Of a stretch of 64,000 nt of DNA, positions 46,900 to 59,441 are shown one piece after another. This DNA is from Sphaeramia orbicularis. Lineage: Eukaryota; Chordata; Actinopteri; Kurtiformes; Apogonidae. The stretch lies in contig NC_043964.1 in the NCBI RefSeq assembly GCF_902148855.1, forward strand, positions 30,800,840 to 30,864,839, written 5' to 3'. Each line of letters opens with the position of its first letter. The first letter of the stretch is position 1. The translations under genes were made by a program, and so were the position numbers. The notes beneath the pieces were generated by a model. That model did no database searches and was not told the origin of the DNA. It worked only from the letters and a program-made list of their open reading frames with translations.

Positions 46900-49800
46900 G
46901 TTATTATTATTTATTATTATTTTTTAATGTTGCTAATCTGATGTTTTCTCACATTTTATCATACTCCAATACTAGTCATTACTCACTTCATGAAGATAAC
47001 ATAAAATAATGACTTTTGTTTAAAAAAAAAAAAAATTTACATTAATTACAGTCTAATAACAAGCATTTGAATTCCAATCAAACATGTTAGTGCAGATCAG
47101 GTCTATCAAGAACACCAAAGTTACAGAAATGGTATGAATTGCGGTGTATGGGATGATGCAAGAGCATCCAATGTGTTGACTGATATGGAACTAAAACAAC
47201 AAAACTCATGAATATACAAGAGAACAGCTGGAGAATAACCGTCCACTGTAGTGACCAGTATCCGTGAAAGGGTTAAAAAATTAAATACACTTGAAGGAAA
47301 AAAATCATTCTTATTCAGGATTTATTTTGATTATATAAACATTTAATAAGTTTGATTGGAAATATAGTGTGATGACTGACAGGCGAAACACTTTAATTGG
47401 ATATTGTTTATGGCCGATACATGAAGTCACAACACTGGACGCTTGTAATGCAACGTGCTGTGAGCGTGGTCATGTCGTAGTGAAAGAGTGGAGGGAATAT
47501 TAGCAAATGTCAGCAAAATGTGAAAATGCAAGTTTCAGCAGAAGTGATTGGAGGAGGAACTATTCAGAACCTGGTTAAAGCTTGTCGACAGTAAGCCATC
47601 AATAAACTGTACCTGCAGTTGGATATGGGTGTTAATTTTTTTAATGTGGCATTAAAAAGCATTAAATTAGATTTGTTGATACCTGCAGAAACCCAGGATA
47701 CACATTATGTAGCTTACTTTACTACTAAACCATTTAAGGTACGAAGTGCCGTGATTAGCCTATATGACACCCTGAATATATGACCTTTTGATTCTGTGCT
47801 TTCAGATCGCCCGTCTACGCAGTGAGCTGGATATAGTGAGAGGAAACATCAAGGTCATGTCAGAGATGCTAACAGAGATGGTCCCAAGCCAGGAAGATGC
47901 CTCAGACTTAGAACTGCTACAGGTTAGATTAGATAGAAACACAGAATAAGATTGTAAAAGGCTTTCTGATTGACTGCACATAAAATGACAACTGTAAGGT
48001 GTTGGAGTGTTATGCAACCACTAGAGGGAGTCATGCCTTTAGTTTTCACAGGTAGGATAAACTCAAGCACCACTCACTAAGTGGCATTTGGCTGTGGTAA
48101 AAGTCCTGGAATTGGCAGTTAACCAGTGGTAAAGAAAGCCATGCTGAGTTTAATCTCCTAAGGCCAAATCCACTGGTATTTGTGTCAGCTGTGTTATGTA
48201 AATCACCAGAGCCAGGTGTAAAGGTGGTCTGACACATGACTTGAGTCAAGTCACTGCCTGAGGTTTATGAACATCTATAAAAGACATATACATTTATTTA
48301 TAGAAAAATTGTTCCAAATTTCAGACAAAGCTTTGTCTTGTCTGGTTCTATCTCCTCTCTCTTTTTTTTTTGTCTGTTGTTTTATCAGTTAATCTATTGA
48401 TCACTGTGTTCAATCTATGTAGGAGCTGAACAGGACATGCAGGGCTATGCAGCAGAGAGTGGTTGAGCTGATTTCGCGTGTCTCTAATGAGGAAGTGACT
48501 GAGGAGCTGCTACATGTCAATGATGACCTCAATAATATATTCCTTCGTTATGAGAGGTACCATCCATCATATCTTACTCATGTAACTCAACATGAACATG
48601 CAAGCCCTGCACGTTTTCATAAAAGTGGCCAGATTGTCAGACTACTTTATAAGTTGTCACAGTTTTCTCTTATATTTTCTGACAAAATGTACTTAACACA
48701 GATATCATGTCATGTAGTTCACATTTAGGCTACATTTCATCTTTTTTTTTCTTTTTAAACACTGTATTGCTTCAAACTATTGGAATGCCTCTTTAATGAA
48801 TAAAGATTTGTAAGCATTTGAACTTAACAAAGCATGTAGTAGAACATTCAAAGGATCTTGTGCTGCTTTCAGGTATGAAAGGTACAGATCGGGTAGAGCC
48901 ACACAGAACAATGGGGTGAGTACAAAGAGGCAGAAATCAAACACCACAAGTTCTCTCTTAGGAGACACCTTGTTTTCTTTTTTGCTTTTAGCTTGCTTTT
49001 ATACAAATTGTACCTTTTTTTTTTTTTAACATTTTAGGTATTGTAACTGCTTTGCCTCTGGCAACTTTTCTAATATTAAAGTTGCAAGGAGAGATGTTTT
49101 AAAAATGACTGGATTGGAATATCTAGCGTGTTAGAATCTGAATTAATCACTTTTTTGTATATCAGTAAAGCAACCAAAATGCTCTGCAAAATTAATTTAT
49201 AAAGCTAATGCTATTGGATAAAATTAGGTAATCACAGCTGACTAAGTTCCAATGTGCTATTTAAAGGGTGCATTTGCCAGTATCAGTGATTCGCCAGGGG
49301 ATTTGGGCATCTCTCCCTGCATCCCACATAGCTGTTTGTGTTTGCATTTTGGTGATCTTTATGTGTGCTCTGTCTGTTTGTGTTGTGGCTAGCTGACGGA
49401 GGCAAGTATAACACTAGTGGCGTGTTATATTCAAGCCAATGTGCTGGGATGAGCTGAATGTTAACATGTCTGCTATGTAGAGCTCATACGTAGACCTACA
49501 TAACGTGTCAACATCAGTATCACAGTGTGGAACCACAAATAATATAGTCTCTCTCCCCTCCATTCACACATTTAAATGTGTGTTTATTTAACCTCCTGTA
49601 TTGTTCCTGTTCAGACCCTATTCCTGTTCCGACTTGTGTAAATAGTCAATCCTGTAGAATATCAGAAGCAAACTATTTCCTCTGTGTAGAAAACACAAAG
49701 CCTGTCCTATTTAGTCTCCACAGAAATGTTTATGCGCTGGCAGTGACTATTGAAAGCTGTTTTCTTTTACTCTCAGATGTTGAATGAAGCCACAGAGGAC

Positions 49801-52800
49801 AACCTGATAGACCTGGGTCCAGGCTCTCCTGCTGTAGTGACCCCCAGGATCACCTCCAGCCCTCCACCTCTGTCCACTGCAGGGGCCACTGCCTCCCCGG
49901 CTCATAACCCCACTGCAGCTTCTCTATCCTCTGCACTATCTGGTCTTGGTGAGAACAAATTTGGAATGTAATCATATCATGTCTGCTTTATCAGTGGGGG
50001 GAAAAGTAGGTTGCCGGCAAAGTAAAACAGAGAAAAAACACTACACCCAATTTACTTCTTGCTTTCAACTTTCAACACACACATTCGCAATCAGCAGAGC
50101 TCGAACAGCTCGTCTCCAGCGTCTGACATTGGAGATGCAGCAGAGTGTAAAAAAGGCTCATAATCTGGCTACTAATGGGATATCCGCCCACCAACATAAC
50201 TCATCGCTTGAGAGCCGAGCACTGCTACAATAACTCCCCTGTTGGTCTGTAGAAAACCTCTGCATGCGGTAATATTCGGATTTAAGCTTTTGTGTGGAGT
50301 CGATACACAGTGGAAATATAAAGCTTCATTGCATATTCATATTTAGTCACGTCTTTTTTCTCTGCACCCTTCTTTACAATCATTTATCTCCCAGTGTAAC
50401 CTTTTCCTTGCTCTTCCTCCTTTTATTATTCTCTCCTCTCATGCTGTCCCTTTGCAGATGTTGGTGCCGACAGTGTAAGTGGAACCCTGTCATCCCTATC
50501 AGGCCAAAACCAAGATGACTTTGACATGTTTGCCCAGACCAGGAGTAGCTCTCTGGCTGAGCAACGCAGGAAGTAGGTCTATTTGTCCTCTCACTACATA
50601 ACCTGATTTCAGTGCCATTTAATGTAAGGTCATTAAAATTTAACTTTGCTGCTGATTTATGTGTGCATAGTGTAAAGTATGAAGACCCTCAGGCTTTGGG
50701 CAGCCTGGCCTCGGCTTTGGATGTAAGACAGCACAACACAGGAGGGGTGAGTACAGTGCAACATGCCCTTTAATGCAGGCTTTACTCACATATGGAGTGT
50801 GGGTACTTTGTTATTTACTTTGCAGAAAAGCCTATCAGTCTGTCCTCAGCCCTTGGTTATTCCCTGCATGAGCTGGTCTGTAATGCAATATGTTCAACAG
50901 TAACATTTGTTCTATGAACAACTTGAACTTTCATCAATTACAAAATGTGAGGTTTGTTTGAAGGCCTTAAGCATCGATTTGTCTTACTTTGCGGTACTCT
51001 GCAGATAATATTTGAAAACTCAAAAAAGATATTATGTATTAGATAACAAATGTCAGATTGTGCATCCAAACTATTTATTTTTTTTGCATTTATTCTGGGA
51101 AAACATTTGTCTCAGCAGCATTAAAATCACAGATTCAGTTTATTTTGCAACCTTAAAACACCACAGTCGTGTACATGCAGTATATTTACATAATTATCAC
51201 AAGGTACCGAGAAGAATGAGCACACACGTAGGCAGACACAAACACACCATACCACCTTCTTTGTTTTATTACCTCAGGTGCCTTGTGAAGTAATTTATTT
51301 TGAGAGAATTTTGTGTTTCCTTCACCCCCCCCCCCCTTATTTTCCTCATTTTCATCTTTATGGAATGAACCTTCCACAAATTTCTTCTCCTCCCCTTATT
51401 TATTTTTTTCTCCCTCAAAACAACAACCGTCTCTTGCATATTTGACTTCTCCTCTGTCTCTCTCTATGCTGTGGTGGGGCTTGCTGCCTTTCTTCTTTTG
51501 TGTAAGGTGTTGTTCTGTTGTTGATTCAGCTGAGGGTAAAAGGGGATGATAACCCAGCAGATCAGGAGCTGCCCATAGACAGCTGGCTTATTACCCAAGG
51601 AATGGTGAGGACTCTATCCTCAGTGTGTCCTCCTGCCCCTCCTGTATGTCTCACCATCAACCCCGTTCACAACCTCCTCCGGGCCTCATCCATTAAGCAT
51701 CATAACCCGCTCTTCATTTTCGGCCTCATCTCCATCCTCTTCTGTCCTGGAATGCTCAGACATGCCCGGGATCACTTGTACCAGTAGTAGTTTTTTGGGC
51801 TCTAAACCTCCGTGTCCAGTACATGTGTACTTTAGTGATGGGCAGTACGCTTATATTTACTCTGAGATTTTAAGAATTTGGCAACTAGTGGAAAGTTTGT
51901 ATTATTTCTAATGTGGTAACCTATCCCCTCATATGTCTTATATTCTGTAAACATTTCAGATAATTAAATAAGGATTCTTTATGGTCTGGAATAGCAAAAA
52001 ACCCAAAACATTATCATTTTAATGACATAATTTGTGAAATGCAGCTTTTTTAAAATATCTGTAATGCCCACCTCTACTGTACTCTGACACAGACACTAAA
52101 CCTACTACCTAGAATGAGGCTAAAAAGTTAGTTTTGTTTACTAGATCCATCTCTGAACAGCCACCAACTAAGAAACGGAGGAGTACAGATACTGGCACAC
52201 AGTAACCTCAAATCAGCAAAGATGAACAGTGTTTATAAGAGCATTGCAATTAGAGGTAGACCGATATATTGGGCCGATACATAGATTTTTTTCAATATCA
52301 CCCATCAGTCTTAATTTGTTTTTGAAAGCCGATATTTCATCAGTAGTAAAAATGTGATAAGATATTTGATCAGGCACCTGTGTGGGCAGCAGTTCAGTAA
52401 ATGTTAAAAAAGTACAATGTGTATATGTATTAATAATTTCATTTATATTGCTGCATAAAAATCTTATTTATCTGAGTTTCAATAGTATTTTACGGTCACT
52501 GTGCTTTGAAGAAAAAAAAAAAAATCTGCCTGAAATGTTGGCCTCAAAAATCACTGTAGATATCGGCCATTGGCTGACCAAATTTTTAAAAATGGGCATC
52601 GGCCTTAGAAAAACCCATATCGGTCGACCTCTAATTGCAATTATGAACTGCAGTAAATGGCGAAGTATGGAACATTTTGCTTGTGTTTGTAAATGGAGCT
52701 GCCCTTTTCTCCTCTCAGTTCCTTTACATTAGACTTAAAAGGGAGACCATGGAGAGAAAAAAGCAGTGAATTACAAAAATAAGAATGTTATGTCCTGATT

Positions 52801-54157
52801 TCGTTACAGCAGCTGTATTCTAATAACACAAATAAACACACTTTAGCCTTTGAAAAACAATACTGGGATGTTATAGAGTCGATATACAGTTGAAGAACAA
52901 ACTTCCTCTTGTCTGCTGTGTCTGTTAGAGCAGATACAATGAAAGTTCTGTTCTGTGGGTCTGCTTTGGCCACAGTTTTGTCTCTCAGACAGAACTGTGC
53001 AGTTAGAGAGAAGAGCAGAAAGAGAAGAGAGCTGAAAAACCACAGTTGCTTTATTTTCATATTCTTCTTTCCTTGCACTCTGGTGGTTCCGTTATTGACT
53101 TTAGGAACAAACTCACTGCCTAAAAGTTGAGCAGAAATGTCCCATATTTTATTTTTTTTTTAATGTTACATACTTTGCCTTTCATAGTGCAGTTAACACA
53201 ACACCCAAACAAGGCAAAAATAAATGAATGATTTCTTTGCAGTGCTGAGTATCTGTCATGTAACTTCTAACAGTGACTCTTAGATAATACACTAAATGTA
53301 ACCAATCCCAATGTCCCATTCTAACCAGTAATAGATCAAACAACTGACCAACAGATAAAGCAACTAAAATATCGGTAGTAGTGTAACACATAGCTGTTAT
53401 GACTAAATGTTTGTATGTAAAGGATCACATTTGGACTGATAACTATTCATCCCCTGTAAGAAAAAAGTGAGACAGACTTTATTGCACATTTTACTACATT
53501 GTTTCTCTATTTTTTTTTCACAAATGCATGTATATTTTTCCCATGAATTTTTCCTTTCACTGCCTTGGGTTTTCTATGAACTCCTTCACTGCATTAGAAA
53601 TGACCTCAGGAAGGACGCCTACTAATGTTTCTGTGGTAGATAACATGGTCTCTCACATGGTCACACACCCTCTTGAACTTTTTTATTTTTTATCAGATCA
53701 GTGTGTCAATACTGTAGATGTCAATAATAGACTTTGATTCATCTCATAAGAAAAGAAAGTATGTGGAAGACTGAGTATGAATTCAGTGGGTTTTTTTTTT
53801 CTTCTGTAAATGAAAATACATCTATACACAAGAAAGTCAAGTCTACAACTGACATGTAGGGATTGATTTACAGTCTAAAAGGGTTCAAATCTGTAATGTT
53901 GCCAACAGCAGCACAGGAAAACAGAAAGTTTCCCGTTGACCTAGTTTAAAGTAACAGAAACAGGACCTTCTTGCAGAGAGAGGGAGAGCTAGAAGTCCAT
54001 GTTGAGCATCTGATTCTTTTCTCCAACAGTCTCGGGTCAATCTGAACATTCAGTCCCCACCATACATGAACACACACTTCCACTTTCCATCCTCATAGTC
54101 ACTTTACAGTATCATGCAGCGCTGCCCACGCTCCCTGTGCCCAGTATGGTGTGTGTA

Positions 54158-54188
<31 letters not shown>

Positions 54189-55959
54189 TGTGGGATTGGC
54201 CTGCCTCTCAACAGTCCCTGTGCTTTCAGCTTTTCCTCTCCAATCAATCTCTTAATCACATCCAAGCAATTTGCTAATTAACTAATGATGTGGAATAATT
54301 AACGCTGCTGTGTGACATTAGTCGGCAGCTGTTAAGCCGTGTCAGCACTAGAGAACTAATGAGAACAATACACAACCTAGAAACTCCTGCTCTCGTAGTA
54401 GCAGATCATTGCACACGATCAAACTTTAAGTGCACAGATTCGAGAGGGGCTGGTGTCTGAGAAATTTTCCTTTTGCTCACATTTTGATTTCTTTCATTTT
54501 GATCATCTTCTCCTCGAGCTTTTGGTGACACTTGTTCTTGTTATTTTTGTGTGTTTATTTATTTATTTGTCTTTGTCGGGGTGGGGTGTCTTTCTGTTCT
54601 GTTGTGTGGGTTTGGTGCTACCCCATGGCTTTGCTCCATAGATCCCTGTATCGCAGTCCTCTGTCATGGATGACATAGAGGAGTGGCTCTGTACTGATGT
54701 GGTGAGATTTATTTACCTTGATTTATATCTTTCTTCTCAGTTTCTCTCTCTCTTCTTCCTTGGTTTTGTCTTTTTTTTGTTCACCCATCTCATACAACTA
54801 GATACACTCAGCTATAGTTTCTTTTAACTTCACATCTTACCATTCACTCTAATCTTTATTTCCACCAATGGCTGATATCTAACAGTTTAGTGTGAGGTTT
54901 GACAAATGCTGCTAATACTAGCTGAGTGGAGCTCACATGACACTCCTTAACACATGCATGTGTGGGTTGTGGTGTTGGGCTCAATAATGCTCCTAATTGT
55001 TTTCAATTAGGAAAAGTGTGGAAAGATGCATGATTGGCAAGATTTTCGTGAGTCACTTAGCTCAGCTCTGTATTTGAATTGCAGTACGATGTTTTTTTGC
55101 TAACCGTTACGAAAATTTTGTTTGTCTTTTGAGACAAACACAACTTTGACATAGACAATTAAAATGCGTGTCTTACCATAATTTATTTTTGCCTCCACAG
55201 AAAGGTGATGCGGCCGAGGAGGGGGTGACCAGTGAAGGTACAGACTCAGATTTAACATGTGGTTTCAGTTGTTTTCTCTCCTTTTTAAAATGATGTGAAC
55301 ATAAGCAGACAACTGAGAAACACTGCATTTAACATCTTGTTTCTCTATGGTGTCCCAATGACCACATGTCGCACTTGAAACACTGGCATCTGTTTATCAC
55401 AGGCGAGCAAAAATGTTTAAGAGCTATTATGCTGCTTATATATGGTCTATTGCAACTGTTGACAGTGACAGGATAAAATTATTTGCAAGTTTTTCAAGTA
55501 TTATGACCAAAACAACCACTTGTTCTGCACTGATGATGTATTTTCCTGTTATGTCCTTGTTGGGGATGCATCAGGACAGATTCGTGTTTGAACTACTAAA
55601 GATATGTGGTCACATGTGTCCCAGACCTCCTTGACAAGAGGTGATCAGATGTGTCAATAATGTGTCATGGTGGTTGTTTGCACTTGTCTGTAGCACTTCC
55701 ATGTGATTCCTCAAGAGGCACTTTTAAAAACACATGTACACAGGGTCTACAGTCTGATAAACTTTTCATTTTTACGTATTTCTGAATGTAATTCTTTTTT
55801 TCAGAGTTTGATAAATTCCTGGAGGAACGAGCGAAGGCGACCGACTCATTGCCGTCCCCGCCCAGAGCGAACCCCTCTCACCCCTCTCACCCCGCCCGTG
55901 CTCCCAGTGGATCCCACAAGAAGGCTGAACGGACAGAAGATGCCCTCTTTGCCTTGTAG
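39556..55959 (+). CDS. tom1l2: Tom1l2, VHS-GAT endosomal sorting adaptor, 16 exons
   Basis: Exons: 39556-39607, 43010-43094, 44396-44474, 44753-44902, 46086-46220, 46315-46467, 47806-47922, 48423-48556, 48873-48915, 49777-49948, 50458-50572, 50671-50746, 51530-51604, 54642-54701, 55201-55237, 55805-55959. The product is 545 aa, or 520 without exon 13. Residues 1-167 form the VHS domain ([17 protein letters not shown], then [17 protein letters not shown], then [16 protein letters not shown]). Residues 219-316 form the GAT domain ([14 protein letters not shown] to [16 protein letters not shown]), which binds Tollip and ubiquitin. LIDLG at 326-330 is a clathrin-box motif. The C-terminus [13 protein letters not shown] and EDALFAL matches human TOM1L2. 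The family recruits clathrin and ubiquitinated cargo on endosomes. Exon 13 (75 nt, phase 0) looks like a cassette exon. Intron 1 (3.4 kb) shows only a hairpin and part of a local duplication. Confidence 0.96.
42708..42766. repeat. Perfect 12-bp stem-loop followed by 21 T
   Basis: AGCCAGTAGATC (42708-42719) and GATCTACTGGCT (42729-42740) pair exactly around a 9-nt loop. A T run follows at 42746-42766. It lies in tom1l2 intron 1. Confidence 0.8.
44129..44166. repeat. Perfect 15-bp stem-loop
   Basis: TTTGGCTTTCTGCCT and AGGCAGAAAGCCAAA pair without mismatch around an 8-nt loop in tom1l2 intron 2. Flanks do not extend the stem, so it is shorter than a microRNA precursor. Confidence 0.8.
45150..45380. 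repeat. Second copy of the tbl3 intron 9 repeat
   Basis: Shares CATTTGGAGGTG, TGGGACACATA, ATGTCCACATT and TGAACAGG in the same order with 2600-2820. It lies in tom1l2 intron 4. The copies are diverged and class is unknown. Confidence 0.6.
46623..47272. mobile_element. piggyBac-like MITE nested in the element above
   Basis: The tips CCCTTTCATGCATGAA and CCGTGAAAGGG are inverted in their outer bases. The right tip is followed by TTAA; the left is preceded by TTA, a near match. TTAA plus CCC tips fits piggyBac. It contains in turn a LINE/SINE tail at 46829-46920. Confidence 0.6.
46829..46920 (+). mobile_element. Non-LTR retroposon 3' tail with (ATT)n
   Basis: GCGCTTTGGGTGTCTAGAAA, then AGCGCTATATAAATCCAATC, then an ATT array, is a common fish LINE/SINE 3' end. 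It is the innermost of three nested insertions. Confidence 0.6.
52251..52633. mobile_element. hAT MITE with perfect 8-bp target duplication in tom1l2 intron 13
   Basis: The 383-bp element begins TAGAGGTAGACCGATAT and ends ATATCGGTCGACCTCTA, 17-bp inverted repeats with one mismatch. The 8-bp duplications ATTGCAAT at 52243-52250 and 52634-52641 are identical, the size expected of hAT. Internally CCGATA words repeat near both ends. No ORF of transposase type remains. Confidence 0.88.
54149..54189. repeat. (GT)n microsatellite
   Basis: Dinucleotide array with two TATG interruptions, in tom1l2 intron 13 upstream of exon 14. Confidence 0.9.
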
Positions 55960-58615
55960 ACTGTTCTCGGAGAACCTCAATCTCTCTCAGAGGGCATTTA
56001 AAGGTCCTTGCCCCTTAATAATTCCCCTCCAAAGCAGTTGTTCCAGTCCCATTTCATCGCTGACTGGCATTGATATAGCAAGTGATCTCCACCTATTGTC
56101 ATTCACAGTATTGCTCTAACATACAGAGGTCCAACATGTTTACTGTGCACTACTGTGTAGCATTTTACTCTATATGGATGTATTAATCTGTTAATGTGGG
56201 ATGTACTTGCCGACTGGCATCTCATTTGTAATGTTTGGCTAAAGGAAGATGGCATAATTTTTTTTTGACATGGTGAAGTAATAATATATTACTGCTAAGG
56301 GAGGGAAATTAAGGGAGAATTTCACTGCAGATCCAAGAATAGATGGTATGGAAGCATACAATTAGGATTTAATTGTCTTGTTTTATTACACTCAGCTAAT
56401 TGCTAATGTATGCATATATTGTTTAAATAATTTGCTCTGTACTGTACCAGCACTGTAGTTATGGTCAGTTTATGCAAATTATTATTTTTTTTCTACAAAT
56501 ATTTCAGTTAAGATTTTTAGTCATGCTTTAATACTGACGTATGTGTGGAATGCAACATGTTTTGTGACTGAATTTTTCTGCAGTGGTGTAAAGAGAGATA
56601 ATGTTAGCAGGCTAACTTTGCTAACTAGGAAAATAACAGCTAAGTTATAGCTAGCTTTGAGAAACTATGTATGCCAGCATTCCTTTTACCAAAGGGAATA
56701 GAAAACAAACGAAAAAAAAAGTCTGAAAGGCACTACTTAGCATTCCCAGTTACATATTTCAAATGGCTAAGGGGAAGGAATGTGCACATGGACATGTTTC
56801 CATAAGTCTTTTCAGTCCTCTGAAAACTCTTCAACAATTTAATTGAAAGAATTATGCATTTAAAATGTGTGCACTCCAAAGAAACTTGAAGCTTTAAAGA
56901 CAAACAAGCACTTCACTTTACCTGTTGAACAAGAGTCACATTAATGTGTTTAGGTATCATGAACATTTTCCTTCCCCTGCTTAATGTCTGTGCACTTTGA
57001 AGCAAAAACAAATCTGTATTTTGTCCTTTGTGTTTACAAGATGGTTACTATTTTTCTAGGGGATGGGAAATGGACTTTAGTTTGACTTCATTTTGCACAT
57101 AATTTTTCTAACTTTACAATTCCGGTGTTCGCTCACTATATAAAACACACTCATAAAGGTGGATGAATGGACCTTCACAACTTGTGATAAAAAAATTTTC
57201 AGGACTAACAGAAATGAAAAAACAATGTTGAAAAAAATTATAAGGCATTTGAATTAGTAGTGTAACTTAGTGCAACATAATCAAGAAAGAAGACAAACCT
57301 ACTGCTTACAATATTATTACATTGTAATGGGTGTATTCATATAGGCAGATCTTCACATACACCATTCAATGTATTCTATATACCTCAAAATACAGGAATA
57401 TTAGTTTCTGTGTCTGTTTAAAAATGTATTGGCCTCTATTGAGTCTCAGAAACAGAGAATTTTCTGTATTATTTGAGTACCTGACCCCCATTTTTTTTTT
57501 TTTTATTGCTAATGTTAAACCTTACTTTGTACCCTTTTGTTATTGTTTTTTGGGGCTTCAAGCTGAAGCATGCACAATTTTACTTTTATTTGTGCCGTAA
57601 ACAACTCATTTCCATTTTTTTTGTATTTCCATTCTATGATTCTCAGACTTCTGAGATTGACTGATCTCGAAAAGCAGCTCTGACAGAGTTTTGTCTTTAA
57701 TGTATTTAAGATCATTCTCTGTCAAAAAGGGATCAGTCAATCAATCAATCAAACTTATATAGTGCCACATCATAACAAAAGTCAGACCGTACTCTTAAGT
57801 ATTCTGTCTTCATGCTTTTGCTGATGCTCTCCTAATCCTGCAATACAATTAAGAGATTTGGTTTTCCCTTACAGTCCATTTACGACACAAAACCTTGTCA
57901 GTTATAGGCAGTCCATATAAATCTCCCAAATGTTAAAAGATACGATACCGTTATTGTTGCTTGCTGAAGTATTTATTGTCAATATAGGCCTTCCTCTAGA
58001 GAATCATATCCATGACCAGTTACATTTGTTTTTAAATAGACGCAATGGCGACTTAAAACAAGTATTATACACTTTAATAATTATTAAATGTTTAATTTTT
58101 CTTGACAGAAATAATGAATGAGTATTAACTTGTTAAAACATGTATGGTTGCAGTTTCAAAAGTATATAGATTTAATGAAATTGCCAGGTATCTGAGCATA
58201 GCATCACATTTCAATGTCAGTATCTGCTTTGTATAAATCATTACTGTGCAGAGTGAGCAAAGATGGTTACGAAAAATTCCCCAGAAGAAGCTTTTTTTTT
58301 AAGGGAACTTAAGTAATTCATTTTCTGTTTATATGCTAATCTGATTCTGTAAGTGTACTGTGTTACTCAGTCACTATCAGTCCTTATTGCAACATGTATT
58401 CCTCTAAAATCTGGCTGTTTCAGAATGGTTGCTGAATGTATTTTCATACTGATGAGGCACAACATTACAACTGATGTTTTCTGGACATGGAAGTTTGTTT
58501 TCTGTCAGTGGGTTTTTCCCATCTCTGTGATGTCGGCTATCATTACTAATGGTCAGATTTCTGTTTGACCTAATGCACGTATGTAACTGCCCAATAAAAC
58601 ACTAGCAATGTGTGA
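55960..58615 (+). other. tom1l2 3' UTR
   Basis: About 2.65 kb of AT-rich sequence follows the TAG stop and reaches a canonical AATAAA at 58593-58598. No splice-supported coding exon is seen. At about 57733-57800 it holds a minus-strand retroposon tail: (TCAA)n, then ACTTATATAGTGCCAC. The extent is inferred from the polyadenylation signal; shorter isoforms are possible. Confidence 0.55.
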
Positions 58616-59187
58616 CCTCTACCTCACAACTGTTTGTGGTTATTTTACTCTTGTAAGGATGTGGCATGATCTCTTGCAATTGCTGATGCAACCGCCCCTC
58701 AATCTTGCACTGACCATTCATTGTCACATGAGCCTCCTGCCATCTGGTGTTTTACAGGGCTTTTGCTCATTTCCATCACAGTTTTTAATAGATATTATTT
58801 TGGCTCTTCCAGGTGGCCGTGTAACTTCTATAATGGGTTTCTAGTGTGCAAGTTAGACATGTGGGTTTCACAAACACACCCTGTCACCAACAATACCAAG
58901 CACGCTGCTGTGGTTTTACACTATGACAACATTCCTGTGTTACTTTAGGTCACTGACCTATATCTGTACTGTGCCTTTGACAAGCTCACAGTCATTTTTC
59001 ATGCAACAAAATGTGCTTGCATGATCTTTTTAATTCAGCCAATATTGTTTTTCTGCTGAAGTTTGCATTACCAATTATCTATATTAATTAAATGTATTGA
59101 CAGAGACCTTGTATACTGACAAGCTAAATTAAATATTTATATATAGTGTGGAAATGTGTTTTAACAAACCATTTCCACATTTTGTAG
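58616..59187. other. Intergenic between tom1l2 and srebf1, nothing recognised
   Basis: AT-rich sequence with no recognised exon, repeat or RNA gene. It ends in a good polypyrimidine tract and TTTTGTAG acceptor at 59187. Confidence 0.45.
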
Positions 59188-59441
59188 GTCTTGAACACAT
59201 CAATTCCTCCACTTTGGCTTCCCTGCTGCTGCCACCAACAGCATTTAATAGAGAAACACATGATGTAATCACTATGCCCGGAGATGCGACGTCAGATCAC
59301 CCCACTCGGTTTGGGAGCTCCTCATTGGACAGTTTCACTGGTTCTACAGGAGGAGCCGCTTCTGCCACTCAGGCAAACTTGATTTTTCCTAGCCCACGCC
59401 TGCTCGGCTCTGATAGGCTGTTGGGGGCAAGCCCTCAATAA
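59188..59441 (+). CDS. Candidate alternative terminal exon of tom1l2
   Basis: A pyrimidine-rich acceptor (CCATTTCCACATTTTGTAG) is followed by an open 254-nt stretch. Its phase (2 nt, then codons) matches the phase-1 donor of tom1l2 exon 15. Spliced there it would continue ...VTSE-GLEHINSS and add 84 residues (Ser, Thr, Gly-rich, ending LLGASPQ) in place of exon 16. The TAA stop overlaps an AATAAA at 59437-59442, giving a ready terminal exon. No homologue is recognised. The same stretch contains an SRE and a CCAAT box, so it may instead be srebf1 promoter DNA that is open by chance. Confidence 0.3.
59296..59328 (+). promoter_or_regulatory. Perfect SRE-1 plus CCAAT box upstream of srebf1
   Basis: ATCACCCCAC (59296-59305) is identical to the LDL-receptor SRE-1, the classic SREBP site. 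ATTGG (an inverted CCAAT, NF-Y site) at 59324-59328 lies 18 bp further on, a typical SREBP/NF-Y spacing. The pair is about 0.8 kb upstream of the srebf1 ATG. Confidence 0.55.

Larger units (their letters stand above)
46521..47696. mobile_element. TIR element (hAT5-like) with nested insertions in tom1l2 intron 6
   Basis: The ends CAAGGTTTCTGCAGGT and ACCTGCAGAAACCCAG are inverted repeats flanked by GATAC on both sides, a 5-bp duplication. Both subterminal regions carry GCATTAAAAAGCATTAAATT. The family resembles 14515-15187, which also has a 5-bp duplication. A piggyBac-like MITE (46623-47272) lies inside it. Confidence 0.7.
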
